DNA of 59,741 nucleotides from NCBI RefSeq assembly GCF_013155365.1, contig NZ_JABJRA010000016.1, positions 1-59,741 of the forward strand, given 5' to 3'. Of this stretch, positions 1 to 8,158 are shown in pieces (position 1 is the first letter of the stretch; the number at the start of each line of letters is the position of its first letter). The translations under genes and the position numbers were made by a program. The notes beneath the pieces were generated by a model. That model had not been told where the DNA came from and did not search any database. It saw nothing but the letters and a program-made list of their open reading frames with translations. This stretch comes from Nocardioides sp. zg-DK7169 (GTDB lineage Bacteria > Actinomycetota > Actinomycetes > Propionibacteriales > Nocardioidaceae).

Positions 1-59
1 CCCTTGCGGGCCACGGCCACGACGTCGTCGCGGAACTCCTTGGGATAGGGCTTTGCCAC
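1..59 (-). CDS. IS3-family transposase OrfA, N-terminal fragment (runs off window)
   Basis: Only the first 19 codons are in the window. Read on the minus strand from a GTG at 59 they give VAKPYPKEFRDDVVAVARKG-like sequence, the usual N-terminus of the IS3-family OrfA helix-turn-helix protein (YPKEFRxxVV). A GGAAGGA ribosome site lies about 9 nt upstream. The rest of the element lies to the left of the window. Inference: its terminal repeat is the sequence near 101-125. Whether the copy is intact cannot be seen. Confidence 0.7.
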   Translation of the reverse strand, partial: MAKPYPKEFRDDVVAVARK

Positions 60-100
60 GGGGACATCCTTCCGCTTGAGGTCGAAACCTCAGAGGTCAG

Positions 101-125
101 GTGTCAACTCAACTGGGGGCAGTCC
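101..125. repeat. Probable terminal inverted repeat of the left-edge IS3-type element
   Basis: Read on the minus strand, this stretch (GGACTGCCCCCAGTTGAGTT followed by GACAC) resembles IS3-family ends and sits about 45 nt upstream of the OrfA start, the expected place. The opposite end is outside the window, so the pairing of the repeats and any target duplication cannot be tested. Confidence 0.45.
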
Positions 126-306
126 CCCGCATCCTCAGCGGGGCTCGACACTGCGCGGTAACCGAGTCCAGCGCTGCCTCTGCCTGCTGCTCTCCGGGAT
201 CCTCATCACCGTCGAACGTCGCAGCGAGCCGGAGAGCAGCTTCCAGCGCTTCGCGCGAGGTGGGTAGCTGAGTGCGCAGCGCTTTCACTCGGCTGGGAAC
301 CAGAAA

Positions 307-360
307 GGCCGCCGGCTAGGCCGGGCCCTGCCAGTGCAGGGTTCCGACCGGCCGGCGGCC
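307..360 (-). terminator. GC-rich hairpin downstream of the CHAP-like gene
   Basis: Ten-base perfect outer arms (307-316 and 351-360) enclose a nested CCCTG/CAGGG stem (326-341). The position, just after the stop at 392 on the minus strand, suggests a terminator. There is no U-rich tail, as is common in high-GC actinobacteria. Confidence 0.4.
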
Positions 361-391
361 GCTTCCGGACATCGGGGGCTCAGAGCTCAGG

Positions 392-1228
392 TCAGCGGAC
401 CGGGACCCCGGGGATCACGTAGCCGTTGATCGTGTTCGCCCAGCCGCCGTAGCGCAGTCCCCACTCACGGCTCAGCTCACGGATGCCGATCGTGCCGACC
501 CGGCCGGAGCCGGCCGCGTCGGAGGAGCGGACCCGGCCGTTGCCGAGGGAGATGGCGATGTGGCCGTAGCCGCTGCTCCCACCGGTCCAGTAGACCGCGG
601 CACCTCGCGGGGGGTTGTGGTCGCCGCCGTGGCGACCGGCCGCGTTGTGCCACGCCGTGGCGGCGTCGGGGAAGCGCGCCGGGATGCCGGCCTGCTTGCG
701 CGACCAGGCCAGGCAGTAGCCGGGTGCGTTGGCCTTCGCGCGGGACGCAGAGGTCACGGTCTCGCGGGCGTTGTTGGGCGCGACGGGCAGCCGCGCCTGT
801 CCAGCCGCCAGCCCCCGATGTCCACTACGGGAGATCGAGGAGCGACCGTTCCCGGCCTTCTTCTTCGCCTGCACCCGGAACGTGACCTTGTGCTTGGCCT
901 CGCTCTTCTTCCCGGCCTTCTTGCCAGCCTGGTGGTTGGCGTTCTGCCCGGACTCCGAGCGGGTCTTCTGCCCGGCCTTCTGGTCGGGCTCCTCCTCGGG
1001 CCTCAACTTGGCCTTGGCAGGCTCGTCCTTGACGCGAGCCGCCATGAGTTCCGGCTGAGCCTCGACCGGAGCGTACGCCGCGTTCTCGACGTCGGCCGAG
1101 TCGACGGTGCCGCTCCACCCGAAGGAGACGGTCACGAGGGCGGTCGCCGTGATGGCCACGACGAGCGAGCCGACCAAGTGAGACGGCTCCAGGAGGCGAC
1201 GGAGGAACGTGTTCAGGAACGCCGACAA
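392..1228 (-). CDS. Membrane-anchored or secreted CHAP-like cell-wall protein
   Basis: A 278-residue protein with an N-terminal hydrophobic segment (about residues 18-40), a long Lys/Gln-rich linker with AGKKAGKK runs (about 75-125) and a C-terminal domain of about 110 residues. That domain carries YCLAWSR at its start and GHIAISLGNGRV later, the Cys and His signatures of CHAP/NlpC-like peptidoglycan hydrolases. Inference: it is exported and acts on or binds the wall. The start is a TTG at 1228; no in-frame ATG or GTG precedes it before a stop at about 1377, and the ribosome site is weak. The linker resembles that of the NlpC/P60 remnant next door, so the two were probably paralogues. The exact reaction is unknown. 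Confidence 0.7.
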   Translation of the reverse strand: MSAFLNTFLRRLLEPSHLVGSLVVAITATALVTVSFGWSGTVDSADVENAAYAPVEAQPELMAARVKDEPAKAKLRPEEEPDQKAGQKTRSESGQNANHQAGKKAGKKSEAKHKVTFRVQAKKKAGNGRSSISRSGHRGLAAGQARLPVAPNNARETVTSASRAKANAPGYCLAWSRKQAGIPARFPDAATAWHNAAGRHGGDHNPPRGAAVYWTGGSSGYGHIAISLGNGRVRSSDAAGSGRVGTIGIRELSREWGLRYGGWANTINGYVIPGVPVR

Positions 1229-1449
1229 AACAGGGCATCCATTCTTCTGGGGGGTGGGTCGGACCCAGCGAGGAAAACGCGCGAGCGCATCCTCAGATCC
1301 GGTTCCGAGCAGCTTCGCAACTTCGCTTCCGCTGCCATTTAGTACAACAAGTCGGCGTGGCAGGACTTTCCTTGTTCAGGAGTGAGTCCGGTCATGCGGG
1401 AATAATCCCGGCGGCGACGTCATGAGGTCACGGCCATCGGCCGGACCGG

Positions 1450-1922
1450 TCAGCGAACCCGGCCGAAGGAGACCGAGCCGGCCCAGATCGAGGCGCGCGA
1501 GACGCGCTTGCCGGTGCCGGGGGCGTGCCCGACGGTGTTCCCGCCGGCGTAGATCGCGACGTGGTAGACGCTGCCGCCGCTGTGGAAGAACGCCAGGTCG
1601 CCGGGGCGCGCGGCGCCGCGGCTGATCCGCCTGGTGTGCCCCACCTAGGCGCTGCTGGAGTGCGGGAGCGCCTTGCCCACGGAGCGGTAGACGTACTGGG
1701 TGAGGCCGGAGCAGTCGAACCGGTTCGGTCCGGCGGGGCCCCAGGCGTACGGGTCGCCGTCCTGGGCCCGGACGGCGCGCATCACACGCTCGCCGCGCGA
1801 GGGCAACGGAGCCGCCGTCATCTGCTCGACGGGGCGACCCTCATGGGTCTTGCGCTTCGCGTGCCCAGCATTCTTGCCCGCATTCTTACCGGCCTTCTTC
1901 AGCGGCGCGGCGGCCGATTCCC
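1450..1922 (-). pseudogene. NlpC/P60 endopeptidase remnant: 5' end lost at ISL3, internal TAG stop
   Basis: The minus strand encodes a recognisable NlpC/P60 domain in two pieces in the same frame, split by a single TAG (1645-1647). The first piece (to 1645) carries the catalytic cysteine in RFDCSGLTQYVYRSVG. The second (1450-1644) carries the histidine in VYHVAIYAGG. A CAG to TAG change would explain the break. Upstream, the gene runs into the ISL3 inverted repeat at 1923, so the signal peptide and promoter are gone and the apparent ATG at 1929 lies in the element. The Lys/Gly/Ala-rich linker remains. The two lesions make a working enzyme very unlikely. Confidence 0.85.
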
Positions 1923-3359
1923 GGCTCATCCCAATCCAGGGTGTAGTCGCGGTCTGAAGCCGCCGGTCTCGAGCAGGCTCCTGGCGATGTAGTTGGTGAG
2001 GTTGCGGAACCCGAGCGCGGAGCCGCGGAGGTGTTCGAGTCGGCCGTTGATCGCTTCTGTCGGTCCGTTGCTGGTGCCGGGGCGGTCGAAGTAGGCGAGG
2101 ACGTCGTCGGCGCGTTTCTTCAGCGTCCGCCCGAGGGTCGTGAGCTCGACCAAGGCCTTCGGGACGCCGCTGCTGACAGTGGCGATCAGCTGGACCATCA
2201 ACTCGCGCCCCTGGCTGCGGTCCTCGTGCCGGTACGCGGCGATCATGCGCTGGTAGATGCCCCAGGTCGCCTCGACCTCGACATGCTCATCGGCCGCGAA
2301 CAACGCCCTTAGCCGCGTGGCCTGCTTGTCGGTGATGAGCTCGGCGCCGGTGTGCAGAGTCCGGCGTGCGGTGTAGAGCGGGTCGCTCTTCATCCCGCGG
2401 TGTCCGTGGATGGCCTGCTGCACACGCCGGCGGCACCGGTCGAGTGCGTCGCCGGCCAGGCGCACGACGTGGAAGGGATCCATGACCGCGACCGCGTCGG
2501 GGAGCTCCTCGGTGGTGGCGGTCTTGAAGCCGGTGAACCCGTCCATCGCGACGACCTCGATCCCGTCGCGCCAGGAGTCGGGACGGGCGGCGAGCCAGGT
2601 CTTGAACGCCTCTTTCGAGCGGCCCTCGACCATGTCGAGCAGCCGCCCCGGCCCGGTCTTGTCGCGGATCGGGGTGAGGTCGATGACCACCGTGACGTAC
2701 CGGTCGCCGCGGCGGGTGTGGCGCCACACGTGCTCATCGACGCCTACGACCTTCACGCCGTCGAACCGGTCGGCGTCGTCGATCAGGACCCGCTTGCCCT
2801 CGGCCAGAACGGCGTCGTTGGCGGTGTCCCATGCGACATCGAGTCCCTGCGCGATCCGGGCGATGGTCAGGTGCTGCACCACGAGTGCTTCGAGTGCCCA
2901 CCGCAGCCCGCGGCGCGAGAGCTTCGCCCGTGGCTCGGCCGCACGGGTGGTGTCTTGGCGCCACACGTGCCCGCAGCCGGTGCAGCGGTAGCGACGCACC
3001 GTGACCTCGAGGACGGTGGGTCGCCACCCGAGAGGCTCGTGCGCGAGCCGACGGATGACGGTGTCGCGAGCAATGCCCTCAGCGCCGCAGCGACGACACC
3101 ACTCATCCGGCGTGAGGACCCTGCAGGCGAGCACTGCTCGATCGGGTTCGAGGAGCTGACCGGTCACGACGAGGTCCAGCGCGTCGAGGCGGCAGAACGT
3201 GGTCAGGTCCGGGCAGGCGAAGCCCGCCCGGACGGTAGCGTCGGGCATGTCGAGGTCTTTCAGGATGGCGAGCGTAGGAACTTCCATCCTCGGGAGACCT
3301 CGACGTCTATCCGGGGACCGCCACGCCAACGCCCGCTACACCCTCATCTGGGAAGAGCC
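1923..3359. mobile_element. ISL3-family insertion sequence, complete (1437 bp)
   Basis: The element is bounded by imperfect 24-bp inverted repeats at 1923-1946 (GGCTCATCCCAATCC...) and 3336-3359 (its complement begins GGCTCTTCCCAGATG); both share the inner AGGGTGTAG. It encloses a single transposase gene on the minus strand. ISL3 elements normally make 8-bp target duplications, but the flanks (ending CGATTCCC on the left, GCGTTGCG on the right) do not match. This suggests rearrangement after insertion. The left end truncates an NlpC/P60 gene. Confidence 0.85.
1926..3287 (-). CDS. ISL3-family transposase
   Basis: About 453 residues, the full family length. The N-terminal zinc-binding region has Cys pairs (WCRRCG and YRCTGCGHVW). 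The catalytic region shows the ISL3 acidic residues in VVGVDEHVW, VVAMDGFTGF and SNGPTEAINGRLEHLRG. The start is set at the ATG at 3287 (reading MEVPTLAILK); an ATG at 3248 (MPDATV) is also possible. The first possible start, at 3329, lies almost at the inverted repeat and is unlikely. The stop overlaps the left inverted repeat. The gene appears intact, so the element may still be active. Confidence 0.9.
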   Translation of the reverse strand: MEVPTLAILKDLDMPDATVRAGFACPDLTTFCRLDALDLVVTGQLLEPDRAVLACRVLTPDEWCRRCGAEGIARDTVIRRLAHEPLGWRPTVLEVTVRRYRCTGCGHVWRQDTTRAAEPRAKLSRRGLRWALEALVVQHLTIARIAQGLDVAWDTANDAVLAEGKRVLIDDADRFDGVKVVGVDEHVWRHTRRGDRYVTVVIDLTPIRDKTGPGRLLDMVEGRSKEAFKTWLAARPDSWRDGIEVVAMDGFTGFKTATTEELPDAVAVMDPFHVVRLAGDALDRCRRRVQQAIHGHRGMKSDPLYTARRTLHTGAELITDKQATRLRALFAADEHVEVEATWGIYQRMIAAYRHEDRSQGRELMVQLIATVSSGVPKALVELTTLGRTLKKRADDVLAYFDRPGTSNGPTEAINGRLEHLRGSALGFRNLTNYIARSLLETGGFRPRLHPGLG

Positions 3360-3400
3360 GCGTTGCGGGCGGGTGCGGTGATTGGTGGTTCCCGGACGGC

Positions 3401-3424
3401 ACGTTGGCCGAGCTTGTCGAGACC
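3401..3424. repeat. Dispersed 24-bp GTTGGTCGAGC...GTCGAGACC repeat, copy 1 (diverged)
   Basis: The sequence is GTTGGCCGAGCTTGTCGAGACC with flanking bases. It matches the copies at 4634-4657 and 27621-27644 apart from a few changes. It lies between the ISL3 right end and the stop of the DUF222-HNH gene. Similar motifs are scattered through many actinobacterial genomes (recalled, not searched). Confidence 0.55.
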
Positions 3425-3480
3425 CGCACACGGGTGTGGCCCCGCCGGCTGGGTGCTGACGGGGTCCGGGGGCGGTGGAT

Positions 3481-4800
3481 CTACTCGTCCGGCGGGTGCG
3501 CGGTGACGAGGCTCGTGGTGCCGTGGTCCTTGATGAGGTGGAGACCGTGCGGGGACCGCCAGAGGTACGTCGCGGCGTCGGTCTTGTCGTAGGTCCAGGC
3601 TGTGTGGGTCTTGGCCCGATGGTGTCGCCGGCACAGCGGCGCAAGATTGCAGCTGCAGGTCGCGCCGCCGTCACCGTGGGCGGTGACGTGGTCGGTGTCG
3701 CAGCGCCGGGCGGGGCGTTCGCACCACGGGAACGCGCACACCGGTTGGGCGAGCTTGGTCTGCTCGGCCAGTTTGCCGGGGACCGCGTAGGTGTCGGTGT
3801 GGTGGTGGGCCTCGAGGTCGATGACCGGCTTGATCACGACCTGCGCTTCCGGGCTGTTGCACCAGTCGCGGACCTGGTCGGTGGAGACGACGGACCGGGT
3901 CTCCTCGACCTTGGCGAAGCCGGCCTCGTCGCGACCGATCGCGGCGTGGGAGAGATGAACGTGGATGACGACCTGCCGCGGCTTCACCACTGAGGCTGCG
4001 GCCTCACCAGCGCTGCCGGCCTCGGCGCGCAGGTCGAAGGCGAGCTGCCGGCGGGCGAGCTCGCCGGCAGCCATCGAGCGGCGTACGTCCAACGACTCGG
4101 TGGACCCGAGCGCGGCCAACTCCTCCGCGCCCTGGCGGATCGCGGTGTCGAGGTCGAGTCCGTCGGCGAGGTCGAGGACACCCTCCACGTGGACGATGCC
4201 GCGGGGGTTGGCCTCGTCGGTGCGGACGTCGAACCGGCGGCCGTCGGCAGCCGCGCGGCGCTCCTTCTCCGCACCCTCGGGGTCGAACGTGACGCGGGCC
4301 TGGTCGACGAGCCGGTCGATCCCGGCCCAGCTGATCTTCCCCACGAAGCCAGCGAGCTGGCGGTCCACGAAGTCGGCACCCTCGACCGGAAGGGTGGCGG
4401 TCAGCTGCGCCAGGCGCCGCGCCCTCCATAGCGGCACCTCACCGGCCCGGACCAGCTTCCACGTCCGCTTGAGCCGGTGGGCCAACTCGAGGGCATCTCC
4501 GACCAGGGTCCGCGCGGAATCGGTCGACAGCCCCAGCGCGGCGCCGAACTCCATCGGCGCGAACTCCGCGACCAGCGGCGTCCCCTCACCCGCGAGTGGA
4601 ACGGCCATCTCGCCAAACACCGGGCCTTGGGAACCGTTGGTCGAGCCTGTCGAGACCGACTCCTCCGGATGCATCGCCGCCCACACCAGGGCCGCTTCCA
4701 GGACGTCGATCTCCGCCCGCTGGGCCGCAACCCGACGGCGCTGTGCGAACGCCAGCACGGCGGCTGGGGTGTCGCAGTCGGAGAGCTCGGAGTCGGCCAT
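3481..4800 (-). CDS. DUF222 / HNH endonuclease-domain protein (13E12-type), SOS-boxed
   Basis: 439 residues: an N-terminal DUF222 region (about 1-340) and a C-terminal HNH nuclease motif containing CDTDHVTAHGDGG, CNLAPLCRRHHRAKT and the zinc-binding cysteine of CAFPWCERPA. This is the layout of the actinobacterial 13E12 family, whose members are often mobile and present in many copies; their cellular role is unresolved. The ATG at 4800 is close behind a perfect SOS box (4813-4828), so DNA damage and LexA probably control it. Residues about 44-52 (SVSTGSTNGS) are encoded by a dispersed DNA repeat at 4634-4657. The reading frame is intact. Confidence 0.9.
   Translation of the reverse strand: MADSELSDCDTPAAVLAFAQRRRVAAQRAEIDVLEAALVWAAMHPEESVSTGSTNGSQGPVFGEMAVPLAGEGTPLVAEFAPMEFGAALGLSTDSARTLVGDALELAHRLKRTWKLVRAGEVPLWRARRLAQLTATLPVEGADFVDRQLAGFVGKISWAGIDRLVDQARVTFDPEGAEKERRAAADGRRFDVRTDEANPRGIVHVEGVLDLADGLDLDTAIRQGAEELAALGSTESLDVRRSMAAGELARRQLAFDLRAEAGSAGEAAASVVKPRQVVIHVHLSHAAIGRDEAGFAKVEETRSVVSTDQVRDWCNSPEAQVVIKPVIDLEAHHHTDTYAVPGKLAEQTKLAQPVCAFPWCERPARRCDTDHVTAHGDGGATCSCNLAPLCRRHHRAKTHTAWTYDKTDAATYLWRSPHGLHLIKDHGTTSLVTAHPPDE
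4634..4657. repeat. Dispersed 24-bp repeat inside the DUF222-HNH coding region, copy 2
   Basis: CCGTTGGTCGAGCCTGTCGA followed by GACC lies inside the HNH gene, in frame, and encodes VSTGSTNG on the minus strand. The copy at 27621-27644 is its reverse complement with one difference. An intergenic repeat inside a gene is best explained by insertion into a permissive linker. Confidence 0.7.
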
Positions 4801-4812
4801 GCCTCATACTAC

Positions 4813-4828
4813 TCGAACGCACGTTCGA
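4813..4828. promoter_or_regulatory. SOS (LexA) box upstream of the DUF222-HNH gene
   Basis: TCGAACGCACGTTCGA is a perfect match to the actinobacterial LexA operator TCGAAC-N4-GTTCGA. It ends 13 nt before the HNH start at 4800, a position where LexA would block transcription. Established knowledge: 13E12-family genes of mycobacteria carry LexA boxes. Confidence 0.85.
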
Positions 4829-4921
4829 TGACAAGAGGTTCTCCACCAGCGCCTCAGACGAGGGTCGGTGCCATGATCAGCGCGTATGCGACCGGGTCAT
4901 CGGCCGAGGAGGTGGAGCGAC

Positions 4922-5626
4922 GTGCGAGCCCGACGTGTCGCCTGGTGGCTGGCGGTCTGGGGGACCGCCCTGGCGACCACGGCGTGCACCGGTGATGGTG
5001 CCGGCCAGGAGCTGGGGAACGACCGGGAGGGCGCGAGCATCAGCGAGCTTTCCGAGAAGACCCTCGAGCCAGTGGTCGAGGACGATCGGCCCTTTGCCGC
5101 ACCCACCAGCGACGCGCCCAGCGGCCCCTCCCACTCGAAGCCGGTGCCGGCCGAACCGACCGCCGATGAACTCGCCGAGGCTGCGCAGGGCCCGTTCGAC
5201 CGGTACGGCGCCGAAGTCTTCGCCCTCACGCTGAGCCACGCCATGGAGGATCAGACGGAGGGCACCGGGCCGGAGCTGTTCGAGCAGTACCTCGCCACGG
5301 ACCTGCCGGAGCTGGCCGCTCGGATCATCTCGGATGCGAGACGCTGGCCCGGCAACAGGACGGCACCGGGTGAGACGGCATGGGTGAGGTCGCAGGCATC
5401 GGGGGAGCAAGACAACACCTTCGTCGTGCATCTCATCGAGCTCGTCGAGTCACCGAGACTCAACATCGACGGGGAACCGTTCTACTTCTGGAGCAGCAAC
5501 CTCCTGACGGTCGCCCACGGAGCAGCCGGCTGGCAGCTGGTGGACTTCCAGCAGCAGCTCGCGTCAGAGAAACGTGACTTCAGGCCTCCGAAAAAGGGAG
5601 CCTGGCGCCCAGCGAAGGTCCGCTAG
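4922..5626 (+). CDS. Putative lipoprotein of unknown function
   Basis: 234 residues from a GTG at 4922, chosen because GAGGAGGTGGAG lies at the right distance upstream and because it places a signal peptide at the N-terminus (Arg-rich start, then WWLAVWGTALATTAC). The cysteine in TTAC is a plausible lipidation site. The mature part begins with an acidic/Ser/Pro linker, then about 150 residues with no family I recognise, with a mixed alpha/beta look (FALTLSHAMEDQTEG; FYFWSSNLLTVAHG). A second lipoprotein follows 178 nt downstream. Its role on the cell surface is unknown. Confidence 0.7.
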   Translation: MRARRVAWWLAVWGTALATTACTGDGAGQELGNDREGASISELSEKTLEPVVEDDRPFAAPTSDAPSGPSHSKPVPAEPTADELAEAAQGPFDRYGAEVFALTLSHAMEDQTEGTGPELFEQYLATDLPELAARIISDARRWPGNRTAPGETAWVRSQASGEQDNTFVVHLIELVESPRLNIDGEPFYFWSSNLLTVAHGAAGWQLVDFQQQLASEKRDFRPPKKGAWRPAKVR

Positions 5627-5804
5627 CTCGTGTGTCCCAGCATCACCTCAGGCGCCCCAGATCAGATGTCGCCGGTCGGTGCAGCAGCCTTCCTCGAACC
5701 GCTGGGGCATGGTTGGCTGAGCTCGACCGCCAGCACCGCACAAGTACGACGCGGCCTGGGACACCGGATGCGGCTGGCTCAGGGTCTTTCACAAGGAGCG
5801 CCTC

Positions 5805-6335
5805 ATGCGTAGGACGTCCCGTCTCGCCCCGCTCGTGCTCGTTGCCGCGCTGCCGCTCACCAGCTGCAGCGGAGCCGACGAGCCTGACACCTCGAAGGCG
5901 GACCGCCTGACCGCACAGACCACGGAGTCCACCGAGCCCACGGAGTCCGCCGCGCCCCCCGCTGGCGACCCGACCTCCTCGGACGCCCCGGCGTCGGAGG
6001 AAGCTGTGTCGGTCTCGGCGGACACGATGACCGCGTGGGCCAGGGAGTGGAGCTCCATCGAGCGGACGGTGGCGGAGAAGATCGATCCCAAGGACCCCAT
6101 TAGTGGGCTCTGCGTCGCCCTGGGGGCCCCCGACCCGGCTTGGTTCGGCCTGCGCGACATCGACGCGGACGCGAAGACGGGCAAGATCGTGTTCGGGGTG
6201 AACCCGGATCTCGACGCGGCGTACTCGTGCAACGAGAGCGACGCGGCCGTCGTCGTCGACCTCGCCTCCCGTGAGCCGATCAAGGGCGCCGCGCTGTTCG
6301 CCGAGATCAAGGCAACAGCCGAGGCCACCAGCTGA
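5805..6335 (+). CDS. Putative lipoprotein of unknown function
   Basis: 176 residues. AAGGAGCG precedes the ATG at 5805. The signal peptide ends in a lipobox (LPLTSCSG, Cys about residue 21), followed by a Thr/Ser/Glu/Pro linker (TESTEPTESAAPP) typical of surface lipoproteins, then a domain of about 110 residues containing two cysteines (SGLCVALG and YSCNES) that could form a disulfide. No family recognised. It is not clearly in an operon with the sigma gene that follows 155 nt later. Confidence 0.7.
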   Translation: MRRTSRLAPLVLVAALPLTSCSGADEPDTSKADRLTAQTTESTEPTESAAPPAGDPTSSDAPASEEAVSVSADTMTAWAREWSSIERTVAEKIDPKDPISGLCVALGAPDPAWFGLRDIDADAKTGKIVFGVNPDLDAAYSCNESDAAVVVDLASREPIKGAALFAEIKATAEATS

Positions 6336-6490
6336 CCCGACACCCGCCGCGGGCCTGCTGCACGCACGCGCGGATACGTCGTGCGAGCATCACGCTGATC
6401 CGCGCGGGGAGAAACCGAACCCGGGCGCCGCCGCGGACATTACCTAGTGTGAGTCCATCGCCCCCGCACCGAACCGAGCGCTCCTCTGAC

Positions 6491-7108
6491 ATGGCCGACC
6501 TGTCCGTGCGCCAGCAACGGGCCCTGTTGCGGGCCGGGGACCACGACGTGTTCTCGCAGCTGTTCGGTGCCCACAGCGACGAGGTCTTCGCGGCGGCCCT
6601 CCGGCTGACCGGGAGCCGGGCGTCGGCCGAGGACGTCACCTCCGAGACCTTCCTCGTCGCCTGGCGCCGACGCGGTGACGTCGAGCCGAGCGACGTTCCG
6701 CTGCGTGGGTGGTTGCTGGCCATCGCGGCCCACCACGCCATGAACGTGACCCGCGGTCGACGCCGACGCCTCGCCTTCCTCGGCTCCGACCGGGCCCGTC
6801 CCGGCGTCGTCGCCGACTTCGCCGACGAGGCCGTGGGTCGGCTCGACGACGCGCGGCGACTCGAGCGCACGCGTACTGCGCTGGACGCGCTGACCCGCCG
6901 TGAGCTGGAGGTGGTCAGTCTGTGCGTCTGGTCCGAGCTCTCCTACCAGGAAGCGGCCGACGCGCTCGGCATCCCGGTCGGGACGGTGCGCTCACGGCTC
7001 AACCGCGCCCGGGAGAGGCTCCGCGTCCTCGTGGCCGACCCCGACGTGGCGCCGCCCCTCTCGCCTGCCCCTGCGCACCCCCACTCCACGAACCGAGGCC
7101 CCCGATGA
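6491..7108 (+). CDS. ECF RNA polymerase sigma factor
   Basis: 205 residues. Region 2 (about 20-90) contains DVFSQLFGAHSDEVFAAALR and ASAEDVTSETFLVAWRR. Region 4 (about 125-185) contains the helix-turn-helix LSYQEAADALGIPVGTVRSR. This is the two-domain ECF layout. The ATG at 6491 is preferred to a GTG at 6449 because the family begins here, but no good ribosome site precedes either. The stop overlaps the next start (ATGA), so the two are translationally coupled, which suggests the downstream membrane protein is its partner or regulator. Confidence 0.9.
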   Translation: MADLSVRQQRALLRAGDHDVFSQLFGAHSDEVFAAALRLTGSRASAEDVTSETFLVAWRRRGDVEPSDVPLRGWLLAIAAHHAMNVTRGRRRRLAFLGSDRARPGVVADFADEAVGRLDDARRLERTRTALDALTRRELEVVSLCVWSELSYQEAADALGIPVGTVRSRLNRARERLRVLVADPDVAPPLSPAPAHPHSTNRGPR

Positions 7109-8124
7109 ACGACGTCGACCTGCTGCCGCCCCCGCCCGCCGGAGCGCCGACCGCCGCCGAGCGCGCCCGTATCGAGCAGGCCCTGCGCGAGAACCTGCGG
7201 GCCGAGGTCCGCGCCGAGCGGCGCGCAGTCGTGCGTCGCGACCGCGTCGCGACCGTCGCCGTACCGGGGTTGGTCCTGGCCTGCCTCGGCACCGTCGCTG
7301 CGCTGGTCCTGGTCGTCGCCGGGACGCCGTCCTCCCCGCCCGTCGAGGCTGCTCGACCGATCGTCGCGTCGGCTCCCGCCGTCGACGTCCTCGAGGCGGC
7401 CTCGCGCCGTCTCGCCCAGACCGACGTACTCGCGCCGAGCGCCGACCAGTTCGTCTACGTGCGCAGCATCGCGCTCACCAACGAGGGCGCGTACGACGGC
7501 GAGGTCGACCTCGGCGACCGGCACACCCGCGAGATCTGGCTCAGCCAGGAGCCCGGCTCCACGAGCGACCAAGGCCTGATCCGCGAGTTCGGCCAGGACT
7601 GGCCGATCTGGGGCGGCACCGGCTCACCCGTAGGCATCCGCCGTCCGACCTACGCCTACCTCGCCTCGCTGCCGAGCGACCCCGACGCCCTCCTCGACGA
7701 GCTGACCTCACAGCTCCCCACGTGGGACGACGCGCGCAGCACCGACCAGGTGCTCTTCGACGCGATCGTCGACCTCGTCAGCGAGGGGCTCGCGCCGCCG
7801 GACACGACGGCGGCGCTCTACCGCGCGCTGACGCGCATCCCGGGCGTGGAGGTGGACGACGACGCGCGCGACCTCCTCGGCCGCCCGGGTATCGGCATCA
7901 CCCGCACCGAGGACGTCTTCCTCACCCGCACCGTCCTCATCATCGACCCGTCGACCGGGGAGACCATCGGGGCCCGCTACCTGATGTCGACCCCCGCAGG
8001 CGACGAGGTCTTCGGTGCGACCGCCGTGGTCGCCCGGGGCGTCGCCGACGTCGTGGGACGGGTGCCGGACGACCCGGACGAGATGGTCGAGGCGGGCGGG
8101 CGGAGGCGCGCCGCACCGGCCTGA
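7105..8124 (+). CDS. CU044_5270-family membrane protein, partner of the ECF sigma factor
   Basis: 339 residues: a cytoplasmic N-terminus of about 50 residues rich in Arg/Glu, one transmembrane segment (about 51-75, VPGLVLACLGTVAALVLVVAG) and an extracytoplasmic domain. That domain starts with a helix (VDVLEAASRRLAQTDVL) and the FVYVRSIALTNEG stretch seen in CU044_5270 proteins. These are commonly encoded right after ECF sigma genes; whether they act as anti-sigma factors is not established. It overlaps the sigma stop by 4 nt. A coupled sensor or anti-sigma role is inference. Confidence 0.75.
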   Translation: MNDVDLLPPPPAGAPTAAERARIEQALRENLRAEVRAERRAVVRRDRVATVAVPGLVLACLGTVAALVLVVAGTPSSPPVEAARPIVASAPAVDVLEAASRRLAQTDVLAPSADQFVYVRSIALTNEGAYDGEVDLGDRHTREIWLSQEPGSTSDQGLIREFGQDWPIWGGTGSPVGIRRPTYAYLASLPSDPDALLDELTSQLPTWDDARSTDQVLFDAIVDLVSEGLAPPDTTAALYRALTRIPGVEVDDDARDLLGRPGIGITRTEDVFLTRTVLIIDPSTGETIGARYLMSTPAGDEVFGATAVVARGVADVVGRVPDDPDEMVEAGGRRRAAPA

Positions 8125-8158
8125 CGTTTGGTCGGTCGGGCCGGGGTACCGCTCCAGC

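Larger units (their letters stand above)
60..391. other. Intergenic stretch: IS end and a GC-rich hairpin
   Basis: No convincing gene is seen. It holds the putative IS3 end (101-125) and, at 307-360, a long hairpin whose outer arms GGCCGCCGGC and GCCGGCGGCC enclose a second hairpin (CCCTG/CAGGG). The hairpin lies 3' of the minus-strand CHAP-like gene that stops at 392, so it may act as its terminator, although no T tract follows. Confidence 0.5.

Noticed and set aside
76..267. A 63-codon frame near the left edge
   Set aside because: It overlaps the IS3 end, has no ribosome site and no coding-like composition.
1645..1647. TAG in the NlpC/P60 remnant as a recoding site
   Set aside because: The gene also lacks its 5' end and promoter at the ISL3 junction, so simple decay explains both lesions.
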